Below, piece by piece: positions 47,400 to 59,989 of a stretch of 64,000 bases of DNA (its first letter is position 1; every line of letters starts with the position of its first letter). Position numbers and translations under genes: made by a program. The DNA is taken from assembly GCF_041260155.1 (NCBI RefSeq), contig NC_091936.1:41570963-41634962 (forward strand). Reading direction: 5' to 3'. The DNA is from Ptychodera flava. Taxonomy: Eukaryota; Hemichordata; Enteropneusta; Ptychoderidae. The notes beneath the pieces were generated by a model. It saw nothing but the letters and a program-made list of their open reading frames with translations. It did not search any database and was not told the DNA's origin.

Positions 47400-47530
47400 C
47401 CCTTTTAATGTCAGGAAAACTATCTGCAACCAATCTTATTTAAGGTGGCAAACATATTTCCTTCATGGAGATGTCATTCTTTGGAAGAAAATAATGCAAA
47501 CACTTGTTTTAAGACAGGAAAGTTATCAAA
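47400..47530 (+). repeat. Local duplication, unit 1
   Basis: Aligns with 48076-48206. Shared words include ggaaaactatctgcaacc, ggcaaacatatttcctt and gaagaaaataatgcaaa. Open frames over it differ between copies, so it is not coding. Confidence 0.5.
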
Positions 47531-48075
47531 CTGATTCAAATCAGATGGAGAGATGGCAACATTTCCACCTTTGTTTCTTCTGTGCAGTTCTGAAGTTCAC
47601 TGTCATAGCTGAGTGTGCATACAATTTATGCATATTGCTCACTACTCACTCAGCCAAGGACTCTTAATTTTATTTCAAAAGGTTTGCTGAATTTCAAAAT
47701 CTGCTTTCTACCATCACAGGCAGGTATACACTTGATTTAAGTACAATTTACTCCACATCGCATTTACCTAGTGCATCGTACCTGAAGCTTGTGTATATCT
47801 GCCAGTGGCAGGAGTTATGAGTAGCCTGATTACATCTGACTGACTGCCATAAAACATTGCTGCCATAGAACATAGTGTTCAAATCTCATGCTTTAAAGGA
47901 GCTGATCAGGTTACCTATGCTGCAACCATAACAAAAGAGGTGGTTGAAAACTTCTTTCTGATCGGTCGGCTGGTTTGGTTGATACAAATTGAGATTTGAA
48001 TGTGCCAGATGGGTGACAGACTTAGGAAAACAACAAAGAACAAGATACGTCACCATCTCTACATCTGATTTTATC

Positions 48076-48206
48076 AGATTGGAAAGCTATCTGCATGCAA
48101 CCAATACCATTGCAGATGGCAGACATATTTCCTTTTTATCTCGATTCGGATTTGTACTAGTACATGTTATCTTCAGAAGAAAATAATGAAAAGGCTTGTT
48201 CAAAAG
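48076..48206 (+). repeat. Local duplication, unit 2
   Basis: Partner of 47400-47530, about 670 bp downstream in the same orientation and clearly diverged. Confidence 0.5.
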
Positions 48207-49756
48207 AGAGCTGTGTAATTTTATTCTGCACCGATTTGGTCAGCAGATTTCAATACATCAAAGCAAAGGAAAATGGCATTGCAGAAATTAAAGTACATCA
48301 TACAACAACAAAAAGACGCACTTCAGTTACATTGTGTGGTGACCACATCTTTACTTTTTTCAGTATAATCAGTGAACCATGTTGACTTCAGACTCTATCC
48401 ACAAAGGTATGGCCAAAACACTAATAATTTCTGATTGCTGTTGGGACGTCCGACCTCATTGTAACAGGAAATGGGGGTGGGAAGGTTCATGTCACTGTGG
48501 TTTTCCGGTCATTGAGGACATTAGTTTGCAACGGAACCTACCGTAAACTTTTTAACAGTGAGCAAAGTGAGAATGAGAACCAGTTTCACGCAAAGGTACA
48601 AAAAAGGAAACAAAACGTACGGGCAGGAAATTGTCTTTTTACTGAAATTCACAAAATGTTTAAGTGGTGGATGAGAACGTGTAAAATTAACGAGCAGTCT
48701 TGTTAAAGATAACATAAAAGCCATTATTATATCTACCATTGAGAACAATAGGATTGTGCACGCACTAAAAAGTTGTACGGAAAGCATGTTCCATAACATT
48801 TACCATTTCCAGGAGCCCCAACCACCTGCAGCTGAATCTGTGCATTCACTGTTGAACAATTTCAAGGGATCCATTGGACAAGTACCAGAATATGTTTCGT
48901 ATTGTAGATGTAGAGCTCAGGCTAACCAGAACGGAAGCACATTTAGGATCGCATTTCAAACTTGTACTATAAATCAGAAAAAAATTGTTGGCATTGCATG
49001 AAAACAGTCAATACTTGATGCATTTGACGCCCCAGTCATGAATATGAGATGTATAATAATAAGGTTATCACGAAAATACCGCAAAGGATGCACTCGGACA
49101 TTGATACTGTGCATTGCCCCAGCTTTGTGTCAGGTGATATGCTTCACCAATGTCCTTGTGTCCTTTGTGATATTTTTGTAATAACCTCATGGTACAAATT
49201 ATACTTATTTTTATTTACTGAATTCCTAAGAGGCACAGAGAGAATTTTTTAGCAAAAATGATTAAAATACCTATCATAGAACATTCACTCTGAAATATTG
49301 TATAAAGTCCAGACATTTTACTTTGCCCAAAATATAAACTTGTGAAGTTGTTCATAGAATTCCTTCCTATCTGCCTGACCTTGACCATTTCCCTGCTCTA
49401 TCTAATTTCCAAGTTTTAGACACTTTCGTCATATATTCACCTGAAGGGAACTTGATCTTTGACCTGATCATACAAGGCAGTTTTGCATACCAAATACTGA
49501 GGTAATATCTTGGATTTAAATCGTCAAGTTTCTGAAACTCTGAGCAACATCAATACATTTATGCCACTGACTCAAGTAGGTTCTTTTCAAAGCAAGTTAT
49601 TTACTTATTATTGATACAATGTTCTGGTACTGGGCTGACTCGAAGTAATTTCAAGAATTCCTATATTGACTCAAAAGGGTTTAGAAAAAACATTATCCAA
49701 AAGGCAAACTGCTGTATGTTGCATCATACCTATGGTGTTATGGATAGAAACATACA
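48207..49756. other. Unannotated intergenic DNA
   Basis: Nothing is recognised here. Confidence 0.4.
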
Positions 49757-50112
49757 TTAACGTAGTTCGCCCCTTGAAAATGAAAGATTTAAACTTTCTC
49801 TCAAATTTTCCAGAAGAAAACTTTCAACCATTCTCTTTATAAATCAAGAATAAAAATCAGGGTTGCCGTGCAAAGTTTGCTACCAGAGAAACAAATTACC
49901 CAATATCTACTGATACATGTATTTGAATTTCAAAAGGACCGCCATGCCTGGGTTATCTGTAAAATTCTCAATTTTCACAAAACTAAGCCATTGAAAACTT
50001 GATTCATTCCATAAGCTTTACATGTAAAATGAGCCTTCAAAAGTGGTAGGCTAAAATAATGCAAAAGTTTCGAAAGTTCCAATATCTGTCCGGGAGGCAG
50101 GTTCTACCTTAA
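49757..50112 (-). mobile_element. TTAA MITE family A, copy A4 (inverted)
   Basis: 356 bp between TTAA at 49757-49760 and 50109-50112. It ends ctgtccgggaggcaggttctacc, the complement of the family start. Confidence 0.82.
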
Positions 50113-50213
50113 TTTACATACACATACCAAAATGGTATATCTAGGTGAAGAGCAGAACTGTGTTATTGAACAACTTACACTTCTAGAGTAATGTATGTGA
50201 ACTGACAGAATGC

Positions 50214-50459
50214 AATAATGCCAAAGTCGATTTTTGTTGCATTTATACTATACAACGCCAACAATTTCTTTTAGATCTAAACAATTTTTTTTCATATTTT
50301 TCCCAAAATTTTGGTCAAAAAGTGCAGCCCATAAAAATTTATGTCCATTTTGTCCAAAATCATGGGAAAAAATACAGAAAAATTCATAAAAATTAATAAA
50401 ATGTTGCCCTGATATTTTTTTTTTGGGTGGGGGGGGGGGGAATAGGTGCTCAGGGTTAA
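50214..50459 (+). mobile_element. TTAA MITE family B, copy B4
   Basis: Collinear with B1-B3 from ccaaagtcgatttttgttgc to cagggttaa. Near its right end it carries a homopolymer expansion, a T run followed by about 12 G. Confidence 0.7.
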
Positions 50460-52499
50460 ATACTGTATCCCCAGAGTGGCCTTTCAGCAACAGTACTTCT
50501 CACTGGGTGCAAATGGAGGACACACTTGTCTATTTTTAACTTTACGTTTGGCAAGGACGCATCCCTAAAAAGGGACATCAAGCCCATTAATTACAGGACA
50601 TGCAATATTGACAAACATACATGACGTGTCACCAGCTGTTTGAATTCATCAGTTAACAAAAAACACAATCAAGTTAACAGCAGAATACATCATCAATTGA
50701 TCAAATCAATACAGTCATAGTACAATTTGCTGGTCATAATGATGATGAAAATTTTCAAAAAATGAAAGCAGAAAACAGGGAAAATATTTGCTGCATTTAA
50801 ATGGTTGCTGACAATGGCCGACGTCATACGTATAATATACTTTAACAAACTTACAACTGTCATTAGCACTTCACTTTGATGCATACAGCTGATTCTTATA
50901 TTTTGCACTTCGTCTTATACGGTACAGTCAACAATTAAGACTGCTTCCATACCTCCAAGCCAAGGTACGTTCATTACATTTTTCACTGCTTATATTTTGC
51001 ATTGAAAATTTACATCTTGCACGCTTTCTGGTTCTGCTACCCCAAAACTAGTGATGAAACCACACACATGAGCAGATTCTCTAAGCAATAATTATTTCCC
51101 TCTAAAACAAATGATCTGTGAGTTGAACTGCATGACCAGCAATCAGTGCCTTACATGGGAACATAAAAATTAATGACTCATAAAAAATGATTACAATAGA
51201 GTTGGCACAAGATGGTAATGCTGATTTCCACATGCTACACAAGAGTCTATTCATGTGAGTCTGCAATATTATGTATAGAAATACGTAAGACGTAATTTTC
51301 TTCTGAAAATTTGTTTCATGGATGTACTTTCCTTGAACTGATTTTGTTTTCATGTCTCAGTCAAGGACCTGTACTTTTATACATCACTTTTGTCCTTCAG
51401 ACTGACAAAATAAGTAACTTGTTCAAATTACAGCTAAGTTTCAACTTCTTTGTTCACAGTAAACTTGAGTCAGCCTTAATCTTTTTTGTGTAAAAACACA
51501 CTGCTAAAGGTACATTCTGGCTCTGGGTCATATTATTACAACTGTTTTTAATTGTTGAGGACTTGCCAGACTTCATACAGAAATCGGTTTAGCAGGATCA
51601 TGAAAGGTTTTGTCCCCAAAACATATGTCAACATGCTGGAAAGGGCATCAAAGGGAGAGCATTTTGTTGACATTTTTGTAGACGGGAAAAACAAACAAGG
51701 CCCTGACATAACATGCCCTTAATGCCCTTGGCACCATTTCGTTTACACTGGCTTAGTTTACTGGTATAGCTTTCACGGCAAATTACAGGACAACTTTAGT
51801 AAATGATAACATAAGGACCTTCTGTGTTGCACTCATCAATAATCTAGACTGTTTAATTTCCTTGCAAACATGTTGATGTTTCTCCAAATACTGACAGAAA
51901 GCAGCAGATTGGCTGTGACAATAATGATTAAATGATTAAATACAGTTATAGCAAGTACACTGCATCTGTTTCTGACTGAAATGATTGCCCTGGACAACGA
52001 TTTCAGAATTAAACTGGGTTACTGATAAGACAACCATAAATACAATTATAAAGGCAGTTTGATTTGGTTTAATGAGGGGGCAATTTCTATGAATTTTGAT
52101 TATTTTTTTCTTTACTTTCATTCTTTGAAATTAATAAATTTCCTTAATCTTCCCTTAGAAGCAATGTTACAATACTCAATATTCACCCTGCCAGCACAGC
52201 GATGTGTGTAAAATGGTAAGTGCTATTAACACATGAATTCTAAGTCATGACCAAAATTGAACTGTCAACAATTACACAACGGACATTGCATTGTGCAAGT
52301 TAGTGTTTACAAGATAGACATCAGGTATTTTATCATTATTTTGGAGTTGAGATAAGAGATTATATTTTACAAAACAAGAAAAATACAGGAAAAGATATCA
52401 CAAATTACAGCCAGTGTAGCTTTAATATTTTGGTGTAGTATTTTTTTGAGAATCTGCCCCGGTAGGCAGTATTTGAAGTGATTTCAATATAATGTAATA
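50460..52499. other. Unannotated intergenic DNA
   Basis: Nothing is recognised beyond short motif-free frames. Confidence 0.4.
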
Positions 52500-52735
52500 G
52501 GTGTGTTTACAAATGATATCATTGTTCTCTCTTTAATATGCAAAAAATTAATATTTGTCAACAATTTTAGATTACACTTTTGGAAATTACACATACCTTG
52601 TGACAAAAATACAATTTAGAAGCCAACTTTTAGAGTTACAATGAGTATTAAAAGATATATGAACGATTCAGACTGCAAGCTGCCACAACAGCCATACATG
52701 CCATGCTGACAAAATTTACTTGCATTTTCTGCTTA
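52500..52735 (+). repeat. Local duplication with 53310-53515, unit 1
   Basis: The shared parts are a tctttaatatgcaaa block and caagctgccacaacagcc against caagctgcaacaaccgcc, followed by gacaaaatttacttg-like sequence. The copies are diverged. Confidence 0.5.
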
Positions 52736-52907
52736 AGTAACGAATGAGAAACCATGAACAGCACTATTGAATGCAAAGTGAATCTATACCAGCAATGAGG
52801 TACTGTTAGCTAAGTGTATCTCATCTCATGATGATGCTGAAATTGCCCATACAAATGCTGAGCTCCTAAGCTCTGGCATCTATTATTTGTTATGACCTGG
52901 ATTTTAA

Positions 52908-53134
52908 ATAACCCTTTGAGTGTAGTTGTAATTTTTCCCACCAAAATTTTAATGCAACATTTTACCAATTTTTATGAATTTTGCTGTAATTCTTTCGATA
53001 ATTTTGGACCAAATTGATATCACTTTTCAAGGACTACAATTTTTGATCAAAATTTTGGAAAAAATCTGAAACAGGATTGACTGGGCCATATTTGAAAAAG
53101 GCGACAAAAACTGATTTTGGCACTCAAAGGACAA
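52908..53134 (-). mobile_element. TTAA MITE family B, copy B5 (inverted)
   Basis: Begins ataaccctttgagtg and runs through aatttttcccaccaaaattt to ggcactcaaagg. It lies between the two units of the local duplication. Confidence 0.75.
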
Positions 53135-53309
53135 ATCTGTACCATTCCAAGCAGAGAGGGTCATCACTGGATAATGAACACAAGAATGGATGCCCTTAGT
53201 ACATGCAAGTACGCATGCAAAATCTGTCTGCTTCATTTTACAAAATTTACAAAAAAACTTTAGTCAAAGTCCTTTTACCAGGGACTGTTTCCTTCTCACA
53301 AATAGTACT

Positions 53310-53515
53310 AGTGCTGATCACAAATGAGGTCATTTGTCTTTCATTAATATGCAAATACAAATGTTTATTCACATTTTCCACAAGAACATTAAAAATAAAA
53401 CCTGCTGGTGTTACAATGGACTAAAAGTCACATTTCATATGAATCCATGGCTCAGACAACAAGCTGCAACAACCGCCATGCATCCAACAACAAAATTTGT
53501 CTGAATTTCAGGCAC
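53310..53515 (+). repeat. Local duplication, unit 2
   Basis: Partner of 52500-52735, about 800 bp downstream. Confidence 0.5.
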
Positions 53516-56290
53516 CGATGTCCAATGTCACATGCATGAAGATATATTTAATAACAAACCTGAAATCGCAATCAGCGCTATTAAGCAAATGAGGAAAAAA
53601 AACTTGAATTCTTCTTCCAAAATATTGGTACCTGCATGGCTGCTGGGCCAGCAGCGTTTTCTCTGCATGTTCATTGAAAGGGGCAATTTCTGCCCCATTC
53701 ATCAAAATTAGGGGGCAGACTTGACATTTAGGGGCAGAAACAATGTTCAGCAAATTCACAGGTCACAACACTGTGAACTTGGGACACCATCATATGGGCG
53801 TGTTTGCTTGCTGTGTTTTGTGTGCGATTTCTGTGCTTAAAGGGCAGAAAATGGCTTGAAATGCACAATTGTACAGTCAAGAGAAAACCCTGGGCCAGTA
53901 ACTGTGGTGCATGAAGAACAAAGGCACTGACAAACATTTTAAAGCTAAAATAAGTTTGTAAGATAGCTGCATTGTGTTACTCTAAAGGGACAAAGTTACT
54001 CTTTGAGCTTTTTCCATGAATTTCAATTAATACGAAAAGTAGTTTGTGTCGTTTGACTTCTTGAAACATGATGAAATACTGGTCAACTGTGCACAACTTT
54101 AACTTGGCTTGCAATCAGACAAGATTAAACATTCAGTGAAACAGTTCACAGTCTGTACAGAACAATTGAGTTCCAGACACAACACTGAGGACCATTTATG
54201 GTCTAACATTCATTGTTACATAAAGTTTTGACCTCATGCAAACTTTTGTAATGAGATCTCATTTTGTGGTGCCCTTGATATAGATAGAGATAGCAGCTGT
54301 CCCTGACATTGTGGCTATGTTTATTTGTAAAGCATTTCAGAATAGGAAAAAGTAATTTTGTCTAGAGGTCACAGACGAAATCATCATTCTGCATTCAGCA
54401 AAGGGTAATTTTTGACACTTTTGCAGTTATATACTATCTTCATTTTGTACACTGAATGACTTTATGCAAATAATCTATGTTTTCTTGTCATCACAAAAAA
54501 AAAACTTTGTTCCTTTTAAATTATTACTTGGCAAGCCAAGATATTTCTAATTTTATATTATTGTCATTTTTAAGAAGAAAATTGCAATATTTTCGCAAAT
54601 AGTTGGTGAAAAATTTCTCCATATAAAGAACAAAAGCAAGTTGACAAGACTTTTATGAATAAATTTACTCCTTATCTATATGAGCTACAATATTTCACGG
54701 TATTCCATGTTACTCCTGACAGAGTATTATCAGCCAACCTTTTATCATGCAAATGCACTAACCTGCAGGGCTTGTTGGGTAAATGCTTTCAAAAGTTTGC
54801 ATATGCCAATCAAAGCCTGGACTGAGGAACTCTCGGCAAAACTCACCTGGTGATCTGTCCTCGACTGTACACCCTCTGCTTTCAACAGAAAGCTGCAAGC
54901 TGTCTAAATGCATGGAGATATGCTTGTGAAGTTAACAACCCTCCTTGCTATATATATAAATACATACGCATAGATTTATGTATGAATGCACTCCTTATAA
55001 GCACACTTCCCTGGCCTAGCTATTGGTCCTTGCTAATTAGGAATGAGAATTTGGGCCAATCACGGCTTCCAAGCTGTGTGACATGCAAATTCTGATTTGA
55101 ATGAGGTTGTCAGAGCATGGAGTCCATTGACCGGCAGAGCATTGTCATGCCCTGGTGTGACTCCTCTCCCTTGCTGCTGTGATAAATCGTTAGTAATAAA
55201 AGAGAGGCAGAGTTTAATCCAGGGCACTTTATTACAAAATATCACAAAAGTAGGTCACTTATCTGACCTCAGTTAAATGTATCTCCATGCATGTGACGAG
55301 AAAATGGTGACTGCATGTGCATACTTAGCATCCTGGACTAGCATTTTGAGGGTATCGTAAGTCATTAAATTTGAAATTTGAACGGAAAATGGCAAATTTG
55401 CACACTAAGAACTGTGGTTACTGCACTGCCAGAGTGACACAAGTGAATACAATTTTACTTTGTAGTGATCACTGGTAATATTTTTGCAATATTTTTCAAT
55501 ATGCCATTACACCAAATTACCTAAACTTAATGTCAAACCAGTGACTAAACAATTACGACCCAATGTCTCACTGCAGCATCACAGTTTGAGTCTTTCCACA
55601 TGCAAATTCTCCATTTCTTCTCAAACTTTAAGATCAAGTGTACATTGCTGTGAAATAATTTTGGGTTCTCTGAGGCTGAAATGTGGGCTGGATTCTGAAC
55701 TATTTAAGAAACATCAGGGCAAATGGATAATTTTCCAATTGGGGAGATCTTCTGGTATTTCCACTGGAAAGTGTTCTAATGATTTATGATAAAACTATTG
55801 AATTCATACAGAAACTCATTCTTTTCCCTATTTGCAAACAATTTAGAAAATTTCTCTTTAAAGCGAAAAATATTGGCATTTTCAAATATCTATCAAGTTT
55901 GGAGATTGAAATTGTTAAACTTTCAGATTCCCATGGAAACTGTCAAATCTTTCCCTGAAACAATTTTGAAGACAAACTCTTGAAGCATTTAAAGATTATC
56001 GGTATCTTCCGATGTTGGTCAGCTGGTCAGTGAACTTAGCGTTATATTAAGACCCACATCCTGGAACTGGGCCGCCTGGAACATAAACCCAAGTGACATT
56101 TTTGACATTCCTCGTTTAATTGGCCAATAACTGTGTGCCTACACGTGTCAACTTCATTCAAATGGAACAGGTGGTTGTAAGTGAACTGTCAGCCAAACTA
56201 GTATTCATTAATTGTTGAGCAGCCAATCATGTGAACTATTTCTGTGGTTTTTGTGGTTTCTGAAAGTTGTTGGATACAATAACAAATATA
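53516..56290. other. Unannotated intergenic DNA
   Basis: No exon or element is recognised. Confidence 0.4.
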
Positions 56291-57291
56291 GCTGCAAGCA
56301 GCAATGCCGGGGCCAAAGCAATCTTAAGTGGGAAAAAGAAGGCAAATGTATTCAGAGAGGGCAAAGGTCATTACCATTACACGTCTTTTTTGCAACAAAA
56401 TTTTCTTTCCTTATGTTACATCTGCCAACAAAAAATCAGAACACTAGGTTTATTGCTAGCTCAAAGTTGGAAATGTGCACAATTATGAGGTACTGCATGT
56501 GGCATCCTAAGGTCTAAGATCGTGCCAAATATGAAGGGTATAGGACTATTGGTCACTGAGTTATGGACAAATATGTATATTTATGGAAAAAAGGTCATCG
56601 AGGTCACGTGACATTTTGTCAAAAACATTGTATCCAATAGTTATTCCTATATACCAAAAATCAGACCTCTAGCTCTGTTGGCTTGCCCAAAATTAGATAT
56701 GTGCATATTTAATGAGGCATGACCTATATGGTACCATAAGGTCTCCCATCATACCAAATATGAAGGGTGTAGCCCTTGTGGTTACTGAGTTATGGACAGA
56801 TATGTATATTTGAGGTCAAAGGTCAAAAAAGTTGTATCCCATAGTTATCCCTATATACCAAAAATCAGACCTCTAGCTCTGTTGGCTTGCCCAAAATTAG
56901 ATATGTGCATATTTAATGAGGCATGACCTATGGTACCATAAGGTCTCCCATCATACCAAATATGAATGGTGTAGCCCTTGTGGTTACTGAGTTATGGACA
57001 GATATGTATATTTGAGGTCAAGGGTCATCGAGGTCACGTGACATTTTGTCAAAAAAATTGTATCCCTTAGTTATTCCTATATACCAAAAATCAGACCTTT
57101 AGCTCTATTGGCTTGCCTAAAATTAGATATGTGCATATTTAATGAGGTACAGCATATCTTACCATAAGGTATCCCATCTTACCAAATATGAAGGGTGTAG
57201 TCCTTGTGGTTACTGAGTTATGGACAGATATGTATATTTGAGGTCAAAGGTCATCGAGGTCATGTGACATTTTGTCAAAAAAATTGTATCC
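56291..57291 (+). repeat. H: tandem repeat of about 225 bp, left part
   Basis: It opens with a small hairpin gctgcaagcagc (56291-56302) and aatgccggggcc. It then has units recognised by ccaaatatgaagggtgta at about 56530, 56760, 56962 and 57188 (spacing 229, 202, 226). Each unit carries gttactgagttatggac, aggtcacgtgacattttgtc and gatatgtgcatatttaatga. The array is cut at 57291 by element J and resumes at 63780. An opening hairpin followed by core repeats again resembles Helentron-type non-autonomous elements. Confidence 0.8.
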
Positions 57292-57319
57292 TACGGTGGC
57301 CCAAAACTACCTGTTCTCC

Positions 57320-58135
57320 GCATTCAAAGTCTGCGTCGCAATCAAATGTTTTTCTCTCACATATGTCTCTGCATTCAAAGTCTGCGTCGCAATCAAATGT
57401 TTTTCTCTCACATATGTCTCTGCATTCAAAGTCTGCGTCGCAATCAATTGTTTTTCTCTCACATAAGCTTATGTCTCCGCATTCAAAGTCTGCGTCGCAA
57501 TCAATTGTTTTTCTCTCACATATGTCTCCGCATTCAAAGTCTGCGTCGCAATCAAATGTTTTTCTCTCACATATGTCTCCGCATTTAAAGTCTGCGTCGC
57601 AATCAAATGTTTTTCTCTCACATATGTCTCCGCATTCAAAGTCTGCGTCGCAATCAAATATTTTTTCTCTCACATATGTCTCCGCATTCAAAGTCTGCGT
57701 CGCAATCAAATGTTTTTCTCTCACATATGTCTCCGCATTCAAAGTCTGCGTCGCAATCAAATGTTTTTCTCTCACCCGTCTCCGCATTCAAAGTCTGCGT
57801 CGCAATCAAATGTTTTTCTCTCACATATATCTCCGCATTCAAAGTCTGCGTCGCAATCAAATGTTTTTCTCTCACATATATCTCCGCATTCAAAGTCTGC
57901 GTTGCAATCAAATGTTTTTCTCTCACATATGTCTCCGCATTCAAAGTCTGCGTCGCATTCAATTGTTTTTCTCTCACATATATCTCCGCATTCAAAGTCT
58001 GCGTCGCAATCAAATGTTTTTCTCTCACATATGTCTCCGCATTCAAAGTCTGCGTCGCAATCAAATGTTTTTCTCTCACATATGTCTCCGCATTCCAAGT
58101 CTGCGTCGCATTCAATTGTTTTTCTCTCACATATG
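57320..58135 (+). repeat. 51-bp minisatellite, left arm of J (about 16 units)
   Basis: The unit runs tctccgcattcaaagtctgc followed by gtcgcaatcaaatg, tttttctctcac and atatg. Most are 51 bp, with variants of 57 bp (an extra aagctt), 52 and 48 bp. Because the period is 17 codons and the unit has few stops, several frames on both strands stay open for 100-320 codons. These frames are by-products of the repeat. Confidence 0.93.
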
Positions 58136-58499
58136 TCTCAGAGGTATGCCTCAGTGTACGTTATTCCGCGAAGCATAATTTCTATCGAACAGCGCTCTCA
58201 GACGGTCGCTATTGACAACGACGAACATTGTATCAAGTTATTTTCAATAGATTATCGATCGAAAATTTGTTTGGACGCCGCTTGTGCCGGCCGGGCGCTC
58301 GTGTGTTGAGGTCACGTCATAAACATTTCCACAATAACCCATATATTGACTTATACACTTAAATATCAACATTGAAGGTATCCGTTGGTTTCCTGTACTG
58401 AAATTAAATCGACGACAATTTTTTTAGTTTTGGTGATACTTTAACGTACGTTTCGGCACATTTTGGCGCACCTCGGCGTAGTTTGGCGCCATTGTGAAC

Positions 58500-58518
58500 G
58501 GGGGGGGGGGGGGGGGGG
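58500..58518 (+). repeat. Homopolymer G run in the J left arm
   Basis: About 19 consecutive G, mirrored by 19 C at 62853-62871 in the right arm. A run this long could form G-quadruplexes. Confidence 0.9.
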
Positions 58519-58693
58519 ACTACACGCGAGTGAGCGAGACAACAATGTATCAATTTCGGACAAAAGGATATCGATCGATAACGTTCACTGCACGATTACA
58601 GTGGAGACTCTACGCCCGTTCGCCTCTGTTCTGTGTTATTCTTGCAGTTTACTGGGATTTTCATAGTTAATATTCGCCAAAATTTGGTATAAA

Positions 58694-59466
58694 TTACAAC
58701 AACCTGACTGGTATTTGGTCTGTATAATTTAAGAGACGCTAACCGATTAAAATGGGTCAATATTAGACCCTGATTCTGCATATGCAAACGCTGTAAGATC
58801 GCCATTTTATTGAGGGCAAGAGCAAAAATTCAGCGATCGGAAAAATAAAATGCAACTAAAACAAGTTTCGTCGAGAAATTCAAAAAACTAAAACGACAGC
58901 AATTTTGTATATATATCAAGGAAACACCGTGCCACTTTTCACTATAATTGGTTCAGAATTGAGAAATTTGAACGAGCGATAGTTGTACGGTCTGTTCAGT
59001 ACATTAAATGCAATTGTTTTCTATGGGAAATCGAGCAGAGTAGACACATCATAAAATGAAAAATACATCTGAAAAAAACCGTTGGTTTCAGATGTATTTT
59101 TCATTTTACGATGTGTCTACTCTGCTCGAATTCCCATAGAAAACAATTGCGTTTAATGTACTGAACAGACCGTACAACTATCGCTCGTTCAAATTTCTCA
59201 ATTCTGAACCAATTATAGTGAAAAGTGGCACGGTGTTTCCTTGATATATATACAAAATTGCTGTCGTTTTAGTTTTTTGAATTTCTCGACGAAACTTGTT
59301 TTAGTTGCATTTTATTTTTCCGATCGCTGAATTTTTGCTCCTGCCCTCAATAAAATGGCGATCTTACAGCGTGAGCATATGCAGAATCAGGGTCTAATAT
59401 TGACCCATTTTAATCGGTTAGCGTCTCTTAAATTATACAGACCAAATACCAGTCAGGTTGTTGTAA
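58694..59466. repeat. K: 773-bp near-perfect palindrome inside the J left arm
   Basis: The arms of about 383 bp begin ttacaacaacctgactgg and match with only about seven differences around a loop of about 10 bases near 59080. The right arm of J lacks K: there attaattagggactggac runs on directly, while on the left tataaa and gggactggac are separated by K. K is therefore a later insertion. It has no coding frame. Confidence 0.88.
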
Positions 59467-59989
59467 GGGACTGGACATAAATTACAGGGGGGGGTGGGCC
59501 GGTGTTTTTCGAAAAACCGCTGCGTAAAAAATAGTGACCCTTCAAAAGTTCATGCACAAAAATTAGTGACCCTCCCCCTTATCCGTGCATGAAAATAAGT
59601 GACCCTCCCCTGTTACTCAATACCCCCCAAAAAACCCACAATGTGTTAAAGACCCCCTTCTGACTTGCTATACTTTTTAAGTCGCCCTCCCGAAAGGAAG
59701 GCAAAATGTGGCCGATATAACGCGTTGTCCAAAAAATATCAAATCATACGTGTTATTCATGTAAATGTACTTTGCTTGAAGAGGCAGGTAAAAAGTGCAT
59801 GCCTGTACAAAAAATGTAATTTTTAGATTTTATCGATAATGTTGATTCACTATACATGTAGTCGACTATAAGAAAACTACGAACGTGTATTTTCCAGTAT
59901 AAAACTAGCTATATCTGTTCATATACAGATGTTTAATAACTGATATAGATATACTTGATTAGCATGGGTTGTTTACAAGTGCACATGTG
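59467..59989. other. J interior, subterminal sequence
   Basis: The first ~50 bp (gggactggacataaattaca and a G-rich run) continue the inverted repeat with about 62635-62684. Then come short gtgaccctcccc repeats also found, inverted, near 62550-62640. The rest is AT-rich. Confidence 0.65.

Noticed and set aside
47308-47667. A 119-codon frame as a possible exon
   Set aside because: No domain motif, no splice support, and the partner duplication at 48.1 kb does not keep the same frame.
57320-58135. CRISPR-like look of regularly spaced repeats
   Set aside because: The units are contiguous tandem copies without unique spacers, and the DNA is eukaryotic.
57204-58178. A 324-codon open frame, with 100-200-codon frames on both strands over the same interval and over 63061-63807
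   Set aside because: All are produced by the 51-bp minisatellite, whose period is a multiple of three. They overlap in several frames and on both strands, and no start, splice or domain evidence supports a protein.
58130-58309. Open frame with IPRSIISIEQRSQTVAID in the J arm (and its mirror at 63061-63240)
   Set aside because: It is an extension of the minisatellite frames into the subterminal region. It has no recognisable domain and is present twice only because it lies in the inverted repeat.
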